DNA of 64,000 nucleotides from Symsagittifera roscoffensis (Eukaryota > Xenacoelomorpha > Acoela > Convolutidae): assembly GCF_963678635.1 (NCBI RefSeq), contig NC_087063.1, forward strand, positions 66,268,471-66,332,470, in the 5' to 3' direction. Position numbers and translations under genes: made by a program. Below are positions 34,890-44,551 of this stretch, piece after piece (the first letter of the stretch is position 1; every line of letters starts with the position of its first letter). The notes beneath the pieces were generated by a model. That model was not told where the DNA came from. It saw only the letters and a list, made by a program, of their open reading frames with translations, and made no database searches.

Positions 34890-36399
34890 CCAAAACAGCG
34901 AAGAAGATTAAAAATGAAGCAATGTTGCGGATTCCGCGACAAATCGGATTTCGGGCTGTTACGGAATCAGCTTACAATGCACAGAATGCATATTTTGGCC
35001 TCGTAATGGGGGACATGCACGATTTTCGTCGAGAAAGTCTGGGTTGGTCCAGCTTCAGTGGAGCTAAATCGAACACATTTTTTTTCAGCCGAGAAAAATA
35101 GAAATGCCAAGTTCTGTTGAACGCTCACAAAACACAAAAAGTTGCTCCAGATGATCGAAACACAAAAAAAAGTTTTTGTTGGAAAATAATTAAAAATGAA
35201 GTGAAATTTCGATTTTTCAAACTCTAAGCACACAGGTCTTCTCAACATTTTCATGAAAAAAGCATAATAAAAAAATTATGGACACCTCTTCAAAATATAA
35301 TTAAAAATTTGAAAAGTTCCGTTTTCACTTTTTACGCCACTAAAATGTCGTTGCTGACAAAATCATCCAATGAAAGACAAAAAGTATTTGTCATGATTAA
35401 TTTATATCATGATTAACAGTCAGTCGTTTGGCGGAACCGGGACAGCTGGAAAAAAAAAGACTTGATTAAAGAAAAAGGTCAACAGAAAAAGCTCAAAAAA
35501 GTGACCATAGTTTCAAAACAATCTCAAATTTTACCCAATTTATTTGCAAGAGTACAAACGTGAGACGAAGCTTGTCGAAAGTAGCGTTGCAACAAATGTT
35601 CAAATCAAGAGTTCGAACGTTTGACACGAACATTCGAACGTTCATTCGAATGTTGAACTTCCCAAAATTTCTGAGAGGTAAATTTTTTTCCACAAAAAAC
35701 TGGAACCTTCGCAAAAAAAATAATAAAATATTCAATTTCGGGTCACGTAGTTAACAAATCTTAATTATCACACATGGTTAGCAGCAGCCATAATTCACTT
35801 TAATCATTTTGAAATGAATCAAATAAAAGCCGATGCGATTTTGATCCTTATTCAACCAATTACAGAGCAGCATGACAACTTTGTTCTAGATAATAATCTA
35901 TATTCGAATGATAAAATTAGCATTCGAACGTCAATCTCGCGAATGAACGTTCGAACGTTCAAACTATTGTTGCAACACTAGTCGAAAGTGACATTTGGTT
36001 GCACTTTTTCAAATAAGCGACAACTTGCACCAGGCAAAAAATCGGATTTTTTTGTGTTTCTAGTTCCCCCATAAAGCTAACGTCGATTCGCATCTCGATT
36101 GAAGCTTACCAAATCAGCTCCCTCTAAGCCCGCGCCTAAGTAAAAGTATTCGAATAATAAAGAAAGCGATACAAAAAATATCGTTGAAGCAATGACATTC
36201 ATATTAATCTAAAACAGCTGCAGTTCAATTGGGAACAGATTGTGATAATATTAAGATGAAAGTTAAACTGTCTAGCTTTCTGAGCAAATTCAGTTTTTAT
36301 TGCTGAATCCCATTTCAGATTATTTTAACCGATCGACTCGTTTTCATCGAATATCGAATTTTCAGGAATTCGGGCTAAGTTTCAAGACCAATGTAGGGC
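34890..36399. repeat. Duplicated segment B, copy 2 (3' flank of the receptor gene)
   Basis: Partner of 31095-33312. It lies immediately downstream of the intact last receptor exon, so it includes that gene's 3' untranslated and flanking DNA. No clear polyadenylation signal was identified. A MITE interrupts it at 35582-35980. Confidence 0.85.
35582..35980. mobile_element. 399-bp hAT-like MITE with TAGYGTTGCAACA ends
   Basis: Left end TAGCGTTGCAACAAATG; right end, reversed, TAGTGTTGCAACAATAG. It is flanked by a perfect 8-bp duplication, gtcgaaag, at 35574-35581 and 35981-35988. The duplicate segment at about 32490-32510 has the same site without the insert (gtcaaaagtgacattt), confirming the borders. 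Internally it is rich in GTTCGAACGTT-type palindromes. No transposase. Confidence 0.92.
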
Positions 36400-36821
36400 T
36401 CAAAAGCGATGATTTTTCTTCTGTTCTGTCATGGATAAAGCAAAGACTGTTATAAAATAGCCGATGTTCCATATAATAAACAAGGCCGTGAAGATATAGC
36501 GAGAAACGACGTCAATGTCTCGTCCTTGGGCTGTAAAAGCTTCCAGACTTCTGGCAGCTATACCTTTCTTCTGACTTTGACGTCTATTACTATTTAATGC
36601 AGTGCCTGTGGCTTCTTCGGGGTCGGCATTACTGAGTTTAATGTGCATGCGGGTTCTCTGTTTGAGTAGTTGTGGTTCGGCTCCCTTGTATGAGACGATG
36701 GTGAATTCGATGATAGTACAGACAGTGAAGAAGAAATTGACGATTAAGTAGACGTCTATGATTTTGAGGTCACTTCCAGAAGGGAACGAATAGGAGACTC
36801 CTGTCATCAGGGTTATTTGAG
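36400..36821 (-). CDS. Cys-loop receptor subunit, exon 5 (TM2 end, TM3, loop, TM4, stop)
   Basis: Acceptor TTCTAG/CTCAAATAACC at 36822. The two first bases complete the Ala codon begun in exon 4, giving ...SITSIL-AQITLMTG through the second half of TM2. TM3 follows (LKIIDVYLIVNFFFTVC... ending IVSY), then a short cytoplasmic loop of about 60 residues that is basic and Ser-rich (RTRMHIK, RRQSQKKG), then GRDIDVVSRYIF and TM4 (ALFIIWNIGYFITVFAL). The stop TGA is at 36402-36400. The RDID(V)VSR lead into TM4 is typical of invertebrate anion-channel subunits. Length and order are normal for a last receptor exon. A decayed duplicate is at 33312-32928. Confidence 0.93.
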
Positions 36822-36861
36822 CTAGAACAACAAAATTATATTGATGAAATGCGTTGATATA

Positions 36862-37110
36862 CATTTTGAGATATCCATTTTTGGCGAACGGACCCTAAAA
36901 TTGTTCTAATGGCGCCTTCGGCGCCAAAATATACTAATTTTGAGGGGGTGGCGAACGCCTTTTTTTGGTCTGTTTTATCAAAAGTTTGCCTGTAGGGTGT
37001 TTTTATAGTGATTTGGGAGAGCTCAGAAAATCAATCTGGGCGACCTGAAAAACGGTCGACAATATTTTCGAAATTGTTTGAAAATCCGCCCCCCCCCCTC
37101 CCTCGAGAAT
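36862..37110. mobile_element. hAT-like MITE fragment in receptor intron 4
   Basis: Body sequence of the CAGGGGCGG family (TTTTGAGATATCCATTTTTGGC, GGCGCCTTCGGCGCC, GAGAGCTCAGAAAATC, ATCCGCCCCCCCCC) without recognisable ends. It begins about 40 bp upstream of the exon 5 acceptor, so it makes up the distal part of the intron. Confidence 0.65.
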
Positions 37111-37135
37111 ATAACGAAAAAACCACAATTTGAGC

Positions 37136-37610
37136 CAGGGGCGGATCTAGGATTTTCTCGAGGGGGGGGGGCGGATTTTCAAAAAATTTTCCAAAATTTT
37201 GACGACCTTTTTTTTTTTTTAGGTCGACCAAATTGACTTTCGAGCTCTCCCAAAGCACTGTTTTGCCCCTATTTTGGCAAAATTTTCTGCGCCGCAGGCA
37301 AATTTTTGAAAAAAAACGGTCAAAAAAGCCGTTTTTGGGCACTTTTTGAAAAATTTTGACAAAAAAATCGCGTTTTTTTTGGCGCGCGGTCCCCCTCAAA
37401 GTTAGTATATATTGGCGCCGAAGGCGCCTTTAGAAAATTTTTAGGGTCGGTCGGCCAAAAATGGATTTCTGAAAAAGTATCAAAGGGGGGACCCTTTGGG
37501 TCGGTAGGGGGTCGAATCCCTGACGCCCCCCCCCCCCTCAGGGATCAAAGGGGGGACCCTTTGGGTCGGCAGGGGGTCGAATCCCTGAGGGGGGGGGGGG
37601 GGCGTCCGCA
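37136..37610. mobile_element. hAT-like MITE, CAGGGGCGG family, inverted relative to its neighbour
   Basis: Starts CAGGGGCGGATCTAGG and runs in the opposite orientation to 36862-37110, with CGCGGTCCCCCTCAAAG, TATATTGGCGCCGAAGGCGCC, and two tandem copies of the AAAGGGGGGACCCTTTGGG / GTCGAATCCCTGA block (near 37480 and 37545) with C and G runs. The far terminal repeat is missing. Confidence 0.7.
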
Positions 37611-37744
37611 TGTCGAATCCTATTCAAAATCTCTTAAATGCTGCAGCGCAAAATTTGTTGGCAAAAAGTATTTTATAAGGTATTTTGGAAAGTGTTTAGA
37701 AGGGCTTGGTAACCCAAATACGGCAATCTAAAAAACAATCGACA

Positions 37745-38125
37745 ATTATCAAGAGGAGGAGGATTTAAAAAAAACACGAAAATGTTGTCGACCTTTATTC
37801 TAAGGTCGAATCAATTGATTTTCCGAGTTTTCCCGAAATACTGTAGAAACCCTACTCTAAAAAACTTCTGAAAAAAAGCAGACCAAAAATGTAATTTCTC
37901 AAAGCTTTGACCAAAAAGTTGTCGTTTTTCAAGACCCCCTCCTCAAAATTACTAGAAATTGGTCGCTTAGAAAAACCTTAGGGCAGGTTGGCCGAAAATG
38001 GATGTTGTAAAGTAAAACCAAAAGGGGAACGTATGCATCAAGAAGAGGAGTGGGATCCCTGAGTTTGGAGGTAGAAATGCACCCCCCCTCCCCCACGCTC
38101 CCCCTAAATCCCTCCCTGCTCACAC
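37745..38125. mobile_element. Degenerate hAT-like MITE in receptor intron 4
   Basis: Matches the inverted orientation of the family loosely (GAGGATTTAAAAAA, AAGGTCGAATCAATTGATTTTCCGAG, TTAGGGCAGGTTGGCC, GGGATCCCTGA) and ends CTCCCCCTAAATCCCTCCCTG, a decayed terminal repeat. It ends about 100 bp before the exon 4 donor. Confidence 0.55.
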
Positions 38126-38230
38126 ATATCACGCGAATTCAATCGTCTTAAATTTTCTTCACAGTAGCCAATTTCGATTGAAATTTAGGTAGAGCTTAAA
38201 CAGGAATAGCCAACCTTAAATGGACCTAAC

Positions 38231-38370
38231 CTAGTATGGATGTGATGGAGAGACTGGCCCTGGCGGGGACTGCCCTCTTGTCCAGCCAGAAGTTGAGGAA
38301 GGATAGACCGGTGAGGATGAAGGAGGGACAGTACATCACTATGAAGTACTCGGTCAACTTCCGCTTGAAC
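38231..38370 (-). CDS. Cys-loop receptor subunit, exon 4 (TM1 and first half of TM2)
   Basis: Acceptor GTGTAG/GTTCAAGCGG at 38371, donor CTAG/GTTAGG at 38230. Together with the AA ending exon 3 it reads HIK-FKRKLTEYFIVMYCPSF, the pre-TM1 basic stretch and TM1 with the conserved proline. TM1 continues to LSFLNFWLD, followed by KRAVPARASLSITSIL. The PAR triplet immediately before TM2 is the hallmark of anion-selective Cys-loop channels, and the pore-lining positions keep the 6' Thr and 9' Leu. The last base is the first base of the Ala codon completed by exon 5. The exon's size (140 nt) and phase (2 in, 1 out) fit its neighbours. Confidence 0.92.
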
Positions 38371-38823
38371 CTACACTCCGCAAACAGAACAACAAATGAC
38401 ATCACTAAACACCAATCAGTTACCTCATGCAGATGTGAACCAATCAGGAAAGCGGAGAAAATTTCAGATACGCACAGATGGACAATGTTCAAGAATTAGA
38501 TGGCTTGGGAAAGTTTTTATAAAAAACAGAACACAGCTTATGAATTCAGAAACTGTTCTTGGATTTTTGTTGGCTTTGGTTGCAGACATTGAGCTCGGTT
38601 TATTGTAAATATAGTTATTTATGAGGATAGAAGTCAATAATCTCATTCTTGACCGCCCAAAACAGTTTTCATCAACTACAAGGCCAGATAGTCACAAACT
38701 TTTGTATGTTTTTTTTTGAAACAGATCGCAATTATGTTATCAGTTAAAAGTGCAAATTAATATCAAATGGTTCAGATAAAATTTTTATTTTCTTGAAGTT
38801 TTAGGTAAAGACTCGTGACTCAC

Positions 38824-38990
38824 TTGATGTGTGCGCATAGGTTTATGTATGTGTGTCCAAGTGACTGGTAGTAGGAGGTCTTTGCTTCCACGTTGTTCTC
38901 CACGTAGAAGTGGGGAGTGGACAGTTCCGAGGACATGTTGATCGGATCCCAGAACCATGACAGACTCTGCTCTTCCACCGGGTACTTGTA
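38824..38990 (-). CDS. Cys-loop receptor subunit, exon 3 (ligand-binding loops B and C)
   Basis: Acceptor TGTGTAG/TACAAGTACC at 38991, donor ATCAA/GTGAGT at 38823. It encodes YKYPVEEQSLSWFWDP (loop B region after the Cys-loop), then INMSSELSTPHFYVENN and a loop C stretch with KTSYYQSLGHTYINLCAHIK leading into TM1. Phase is 0 in and 2 out, matching exons 2 and 4. NMSS is a potential N-glycosylation site. The paired cysteines of the second disulfide found in GlyR and GluCl loop C are not seen, since only one Cys is present, so it is not a simple GluCl. Confidence 0.9.
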
Positions 38991-39483
38991 CTACACACGT
39001 GCAGTCACAACAAACAAATAAAAACAACCTCAAAAAGACTTGAAGTGAGCCCAAAGTTTAAAAATGCGCTCACTTTTAACAGAATTACGATTAAAAAGAG
39101 TGTTAAGTTCGATTAGTTTTACAAAAAGCCGTTGAACTCTTTGAGCCCTCTTTTCAGGATTCGTGGATCTTGGATTTTCACAAGGATTCAGCGATATTTT
39201 CCAAGGTTAAGATATGGGAACTTGTGAGTTTCCTCAAAAAGAGTGTAGTCTTTCAAAGTTTAGACAGTTTGTAGAAAACCGGACAAAAATATTTCCATTT
39301 CCCCCTGGCAATTTCCCCCCCTCAAAATTATGTAAGATCGGCTTCAATTGCGCATTACAAAATATTTTGGATTCGGTCGTCCTTTTTCGATGTCGTAAAT
39401 AAGTACCATATAGACCCACTGGATAGCGAGGGAGCCGGGCCTCCGCTAGCGTGTCCAAATTTTGACATCCAGATTAAACTCAC

Positions 39484-39797
39484 GTGACTAATGCAGATTG
39501 GACACTCCTGCTGGTCCAGAGGGAAGTATGTCATCCTTAGACTACACCTGGTCTGCACAATCAGTCGCATAGAGTAGAGAAAGTTCCCATCCTTGTCCAC
39601 CTGCAGTTGCAATGAGTCATCGGCCTCTATGATTGGCCTCTTCAGCTCAACGGCGTCTGGAAAGTAGAGATCTGGCTTCCATATTTGGTTGTAGTAGTCA
39701 CCAGCTAAGAACACGCTGTCTTGTAGGACTCGTTTGAACTGATGGCTTTTGTCTCGCTTAGCACGTCGCGAGGTGTTTGTAAGGTTAGCATGGAGAA
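39484..39797 (-). CDS. Cys-loop receptor subunit, exon 2 (loop A and the Cys-loop)
   Basis: Acceptor CTCATTTAG/TTCTCC at 39798, donor AGTCAC/GTGAGT at 39483. It encodes LHANLTNTSRRAKRDK (two N-glycosylation sequons and a RAKR basic site), QIWKPDLYFPDA (the WxPD loop A motif), then GNFLYSMRLIVQT and the signature Cys-loop: C, 13 residues including YFPLDQQE, C. Exactly 13 residues separate the cysteines, as in all Cys-loop receptors. Phase is 1 in and 0 out, so it can accept either first exon (44552 or 60212, both phase 1). The LINE at 39803 starts within about 6 bp of the acceptor. Confidence 0.93.
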
Positions 39798-39913
39798 CTA
39801 AATGAGAAACATCAGATCTTTTTAATTGCATTCTGTTATCTGGCGTTTTTCCTGATGTTTTTAAACAAGGAGTCATCAGACCACTTCTAAAACATGGCTT
39901 AAACCAAGAAACT

Positions 39914-41224
39914 ATGTCAAGTTATCGCCCGATTACTAATTTGTCAGCGTTGTCAAAAATTACTGAAAAGCTTGTACTTTCACAGATGAGTGAACATTTA
40001 ACCTCAAATCGGCTTTGGCCTCAATTTCAGTCGGCTTACCGTAAAGGTTATTCAACAGAGAGTGGTCTCTTGCTCTGTTCTCATTATATATATTGTAAAA
40101 TTGATTCGGAAAAGTGTTTTTACGATGTTCAAATGGATTTTTCTGCTGCGTTTGATACAATTGACCATTCATTGTTATTAAAGATTCTTGAAAACAAAAT
40201 TGGTATTGCGCACACAGTTAAACAATTCTTTGAAACTTATCTTAGTAACCGCTTTGTACAAGTTTTGGTAAATAGTAGTCTGTCAGACAAAATTCAGGTC
40301 GAAACTGGAGTCCCACAAGGCTCTGTTTTGGGGCCGATTTTATTCATCCTTTATTTACAACCTATTCTTGATTACCTTATTGATAGCAACATTGCGTACC
40401 ACTTTTATGCCGATGATTCTCAACTGTTTTTGGAGATTAATCTCATGCAAAATAACCACAAACTAGAAAACATTGAAAAATTATGCTCCCAATTGCACTT
40501 AAGTCTTAATAAAAACGATGGAAAAACAGAAGTAGTGTTTTTCGGTAGACAACTGCATCACGATTATTTAAAGCCAGTGAAAATTTTTAATAAAGAAGAG
40601 TTTCTTAAATGCTTTACCAAACTTTTGGGGTTCTACCTTGATTACAACATGTCATTTGAGAAGCAAATAAACCATTGTTGCAAGTTATGTTATCTAGAAT
40701 TGCGTAAATTATATTCCATTCGACGTTTTCTGACTTTAGACCAAAGAAAAATGTTTGTTATTAGCTTTATTCTGTCAAGGCTTGACTATTGCAATGCGTT
40801 ATATATGAAAGTGAATAAAATTTTACTTATTAAACTACAGAAATTTCGAAACGCTGCCGCCAGGTTTGTTTTAGGTGCTACGAGGAGAACAGCATCAACA
40901 AACGAGTTACTGAAGAAATTGCACTGGCTTCCACTTTACCAAAGAATTAGGTTCAAAATATGCTGCTTTATGTTTCGCGTGTTTCACAATTGGAACTGTG
41001 CCGATTATTTATACAATCTTTTCAAAAAGAATTCTGCTTCTGTCAACCCTTCCCGCAGACAAAAGTTTATCCTTCCGAATTGCAGAAAAGAATTTACCAA
41101 AAAGAGCATTGCCTACCAAGGAGCTGTTATTTGGAACTCACTGCCTGTTCTCTTAACAGATATTATTGATTTTACGCTGTTTAAACGAACCCTGAAAACT
41201 GTTTTATTCTGTGAGGCTTTGTGA
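39914..41224 (+). CDS. LINE reverse transcriptase, intact frame (partial ORF2)
   Basis: 436 residues from the first ATG. The frame is actually open from about 39806, without its own start, because the element is truncated. RT blocks seen in order: YRPITNLSALSKI, FQSAYRKGYSTE, DFSAAFDTIDH (block A), GVPQGSVLGPILF (block B), and YHFYADDSQLF, where A-D-D is the polymerase site (block C). The C-terminal RLDYCNALY, ARFVLGATRR, HWLPLYQRIRFK and FKRTLKTVLF blocks end as in other CR1/L2 elements. No stop or frameshift interrupts it, so insertion is fairly recent. The endonuclease domain is missing, so it cannot act alone. Confidence 0.92.
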   Translation: MSSYRPITNLSALSKITEKLVLSQMSEHLTSNRLWPQFQSAYRKGYSTESGLLLCSHYIYCKIDSEKCFYDVQMDFSAAFDTIDHSLLLKILENKIGIAHTVKQFFETYLSNRFVQVLVNSSLSDKIQVETGVPQGSVLGPILFILYLQPILDYLIDSNIAYHFYADDSQLFLEINLMQNNHKLENIEKLCSQLHLSLNKNDGKTEVVFFGRQLHHDYLKPVKIFNKEEFLKCFTKLLGFYLDYNMSFEKQINHCCKLCYLELRKLYSIRRFLTLDQRKMFVISFILSRLDYCNALYMKVNKILLIKLQKFRNAAARFVLGATRRTASTNELLKKLHWLPLYQRIRFKICCFMFRVFHNWNCADYLYNLFKKNSASVNPSRRQKFILPNCRKEFTKKSIAYQGAVIWNSLPVLLTDIIDFTLFKRTLKTVLFCEAL

Positions 41225-41230
41225 GCCTTC

Positions 41231-41260
41231 TACCACTCTTGTGTTCAAGAAAGAGTGGTA
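41231..41260 (+). other. 3' stem-loop of the LINE
   Basis: TACCACTCTT, a 10-base loop, then AAGAGTGGTA, a perfect 10-bp stem seven bases after the RT stop codon and seven bases before the ATC-repeat tail. In L2-group elements such as UnaL2 a 3' stem-loop is recognised by the element's own RT; this one is in the right place. Confidence 0.8.
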
Positions 41261-41937
41261 AAGCCAATCATCATCATCATCAGTGAATTTAAAATCAAAT
41301 CAAGAGGGGCGGATCTTGGTCGAACTAGTTAAGATAGAGAGTTAGACATATATCTGGACTAGCTTAGTTCAGATTAAAATGTGTAGAAATTTTACTTTAA
41401 ACTCAGTCGAAGACCCAAAAATTTCAAGCCAGTGTTTCTCGACAATGAGAAATTGTTTTGAAACTTGTTCAAGTATGATTGGAATCATGACTAACTAAAG
41501 ATGGCTTTAATATAATATAATACTTGACCCATTGCGATGACTGTTTGACGTACCTGATTTTGTGTGGGGAAAATCTATACAAAAACTAACACCTGCCCGA
41601 ACACAACTTGTTAATGTCCAAGAGAAGTTAATGTTTCAACCACGCAGCGGGCTTAAATGAGGAACATAAAAAGACATTGATGATCTCGAGGTTTATTTTA
41701 TATTGAAATTCAATAAAGCTGTTAATTGTCTTGAACTGTTTTCCAGTTTCGAGAAAAAGGTAGTAAAATCCTAATTATCTCACTTTTTTTAATCTTCTTA
41801 TAAAATTGGAACAAATCTTTTGTCTTATATAAGCATTTGTACCAAACAGCTAAATACTTATTGATACAAAGCTTTTAGAATTTAAACTCACCTTCATTTT
41901 TGGAACGCAAAAAGTTTAATTAAATTTAATTTGTTCA

Positions 41938-43510
41938 AAAAAAATACAAGTCGATCTAATTAACAATCTCTTTCCACTACTTGTTTATTAAAGAATCTCC
42001 AGCCGTTAAATTAAATCAGTATTTTTCTTCGTAAATTTGGAACAAGTCAGTTTTTGTTCATAGAACCTCATTCATATTTGATGAATGAAACAATGTTGCA
42101 ATTTGGAGCTTCCTAGTGTGTATAATTCTCATCGTAAAGGTACTGATTGATGGAAAACGTGGGGAGACGTTTAAAAGTACCGAAGTACAAGAAAATGTAA
42201 AACAGTGTTCAACAGTGCCAAAAATCATCATTTTTTGGCACTGTTGAACACTTATTCAATTCCCGCACTGTTGTACTTCGCCACTAATGGGCTGCCTCAA
42301 AACGAGGAAACAATTAGAAATGAGGAAACCGTAAAAAAATCCTTTTCGCTCAACGCTTTGTTCAAAAAACCAACCAAAAACAAAATAAACAGTATGTTAT
42401 ATAGATCAGCTCGATGTGCACTAGCGGTGAGTGTCATTTGCGTATATTTGCGCTCCACGGCTTTACTTGCTGAATATTTTCATCAGTCCTTCGTGCTTCG
42501 GCTTTGGCAAGCTCAAAACACGAACCACCCCGACTGCTTCATTGGCTTATTTTTCAACCAATGAACATCATATGAGTTCATTATCTTTCTATAGTCAAGC
42601 GTATGGTTTTGCTTTTGGCTCAGCTATTTTTTTTATCCAAAACAGTTGCATAAGTCCCAAATTTTTTCAATTGGTTCAAGAGTAGTTTAGCTGAACCTCG
42701 GTGGCGATAAATTTCGTTCAGAGTGCTTCCCTTTGTTCATTTGTTTGCAGGCTCGCCACTGCGGCGTTCAATATTCTGCAGCTTGAGTTAATGCTGCTTG
42801 AAGAGTAAACAATCAATCCATAAAGTCGTTGGCTCAAATTCTGCAGCTTCGTTGGGTCAATATTCTGCAGCTTGAGTTTATGCTGCTTGAACAGTAAGCA
42901 ATCAATCCATAAATTCGTTGGTTCAACCAATCAAAATTCAAGAAGTTAAATTTTGGGACATATGCTACTGTTTTTTTGGGTGCTATGAATTATCTACCCA
43001 AATAGAAGATCTCCCCTTCTTTATTAAAGAATATTTGTTAGGTAAACTAGAACTATTTTTTTGTTTTAGTTATGTGCAGCTGATCTAAGTTATGAAAAAT
43101 TTTGAGTATTTCTTTTGCAAAAAAAAAACAAATTTCAAAAATTTTTGCTTTCCAAAATGGCGCTAAAAAATTAAGCCTCTTATAAACCTGCATACTCCGT
43201 TTTGGCTCGCAATTAGCTAAACGTCAAACACTTCAAACTGGTTTTTCTTGACACTGAAAAAAATTTTCGGATTTGTTGAAATGACGTTCAAATCAGGACT
43301 GAAAGGTTTTTTTTATATGACATATCATTCAAATCGTTTCGAGAACAATTTGTGTTACCTGATTTTGCATGAAAAGAAAATTAGAATATACCCGAATACA
43401 AAGTTCCTCCCATTTTCAATGGTTGGAATAAAAACGCGGTTCGAAATCTAGGCTTGAGTCATTTCGTAATTACGGTTCAAAATAGTACTCTAGTTAATGA
43501 AACTCCTAGT
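41938..43510. repeat. Duplicated segment C, copy 2 (within receptor intron 1)
   Basis: Partner of 33330-34560. It is longer because of internal expansions, including a local duplication of TCTGCAGCTTGAGTT-ATGCTGCTTGAA-AGTAA-CAATCAATCCATAAA near 42775 and 42860. The plus-strand frame 42205-42564 (119 codons) is partly preserved as two frames in copy 1 (33541-33949). No domain recognised. Confidence 0.8.
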
Positions 43511-44027
43511 TTGCTTTCAATTTTTTTGTAGGTAATCAATTTGATGATTCGTTAATAATTGTTTGGTTTTGTCGGCGTTCCTTTGTTTGGAAACAAAACC
43601 TTTAAACAACTGGGAAAAATTAATGAACTCAGATCAACAAAAAAAATGTTTCAGTGTGTTTATTGTTTATCGAGCTTCTTAGCAAAATGAAAAGTTGAAG
43701 CTCTTCGGAATGACTTGATTCGTTTTTCGAGTTTCCCGTAATAATAAGCGATGAAAAACTGCTCACCCAATCTTATATTTTTTCAGATTTTGGACAACTC
43801 CGTGCTATTTCATTGCTGAGTTAATTAGCGAGTATTTATCGAAGAACTTTGATAAATTAGCGATAATTTATCATTGATTTGGCTTTTTTATATTAAAAAA
43901 CTGCGCTAAATTAGCGATAAAATTTAGCTTTAGTGGACGGAAAGCTTTCAAATGATACGATTTGATAGTAGCAGGAACAACAGGTAAGGTAGCTTTGAGG
44001 AAATACATGCCAAACAAGAAATAATTT

Positions 44028-44323
44028 TTAATTTTTTCTGGTATTGAGTATAATAGATTCCCCACTGTCTGTAGAACTTGAAAAAAGTGTTTTTGAAACT
44101 TATTCTTTGCTTCCTATGTCTTTATTTTGAGCCACCTTACCTGCAGTTTCATTTGTATTGAAATAATTTTTTCGGAGAAGTCCGAGTAAAAAAGTGAGAA
44201 TGTGAAGAAGTATAATTAACGGAGAACCCAACTGAAAATTAAGGTGGAAACCTACAGGGAGCCGCCTCTTCATCGCCCATAGGGCCGCCTCATACAGTAT
44301 TTCAAAATTGTGATAATCACTTT
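44028..44323 (-). CDS. Putative two-exon 3' end of an unrecognised membrane protein
   Basis: Minus strand: an exon from about 44323 (acceptor CACAAAG or AAAG) to 44141, donor CTGCAG/GTAAGG, a 72-bp intron, then acceptor TTCTACAG/ACAGTGG and a short last exon 44068-44028 ending TAA. The join is in frame. The product reads DYHNFEILYEAALWAMKRRLP, one strongly hydrophobic segment (LIILLHILTFLLGLL), RKNYFNTNETA, and a hydrophilic tail ending ILNTRKN. The near-consensus donor and the intron length, close to the 70-bp intron of the zinc-finger gene, argue that it is real. It sits just downstream of receptor exon 1a on the same strand but resembles no receptor part. The 5' exons were not found. Confidence 0.4.
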
Positions 44324-44551
44324 CTTTGTGGCAGGTAAATTTCTTAAAATAGGCCAAAAAGCTGTTTTCGGGCACTATTTGGAAAATACCAAAAAGGAGG
44401 TTCCTATGGGTGCTGAAGAGGTCGAAGTCATAAAGAAAAAATGCGTTCACCCCTCCCACTCCGCCTCCAAATATTCCCGTGCAAGGAGGATTGAAATTTT
44501 AGGCTTCTGAATTTTCCTAGTGCTTCTGAAGTGTATTTGTTTAGTACCCAC

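Larger units (their letters stand above)
39803..41284 (+). mobile_element. 5'-truncated CR1/L2-type LINE in receptor intron 1, antisense to the gene
   Basis: The element enters in the middle of the pre-RT region (SGVFPDVFKQGVI, then SSYRPITNLS) and runs through the complete RT C-terminal domain to a stop at 41224. A short 3' UTR follows with a perfect 10-bp stem-loop (41231-41260) and an ATC-repeat tail ending about 41281. Short 3' repeats and a stem-loop are typical of the CR1/L2 group. The 5' end is truncated and no obvious target duplication is seen. Its left border abuts the splice acceptor of receptor exon 2. Confidence 0.88.
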
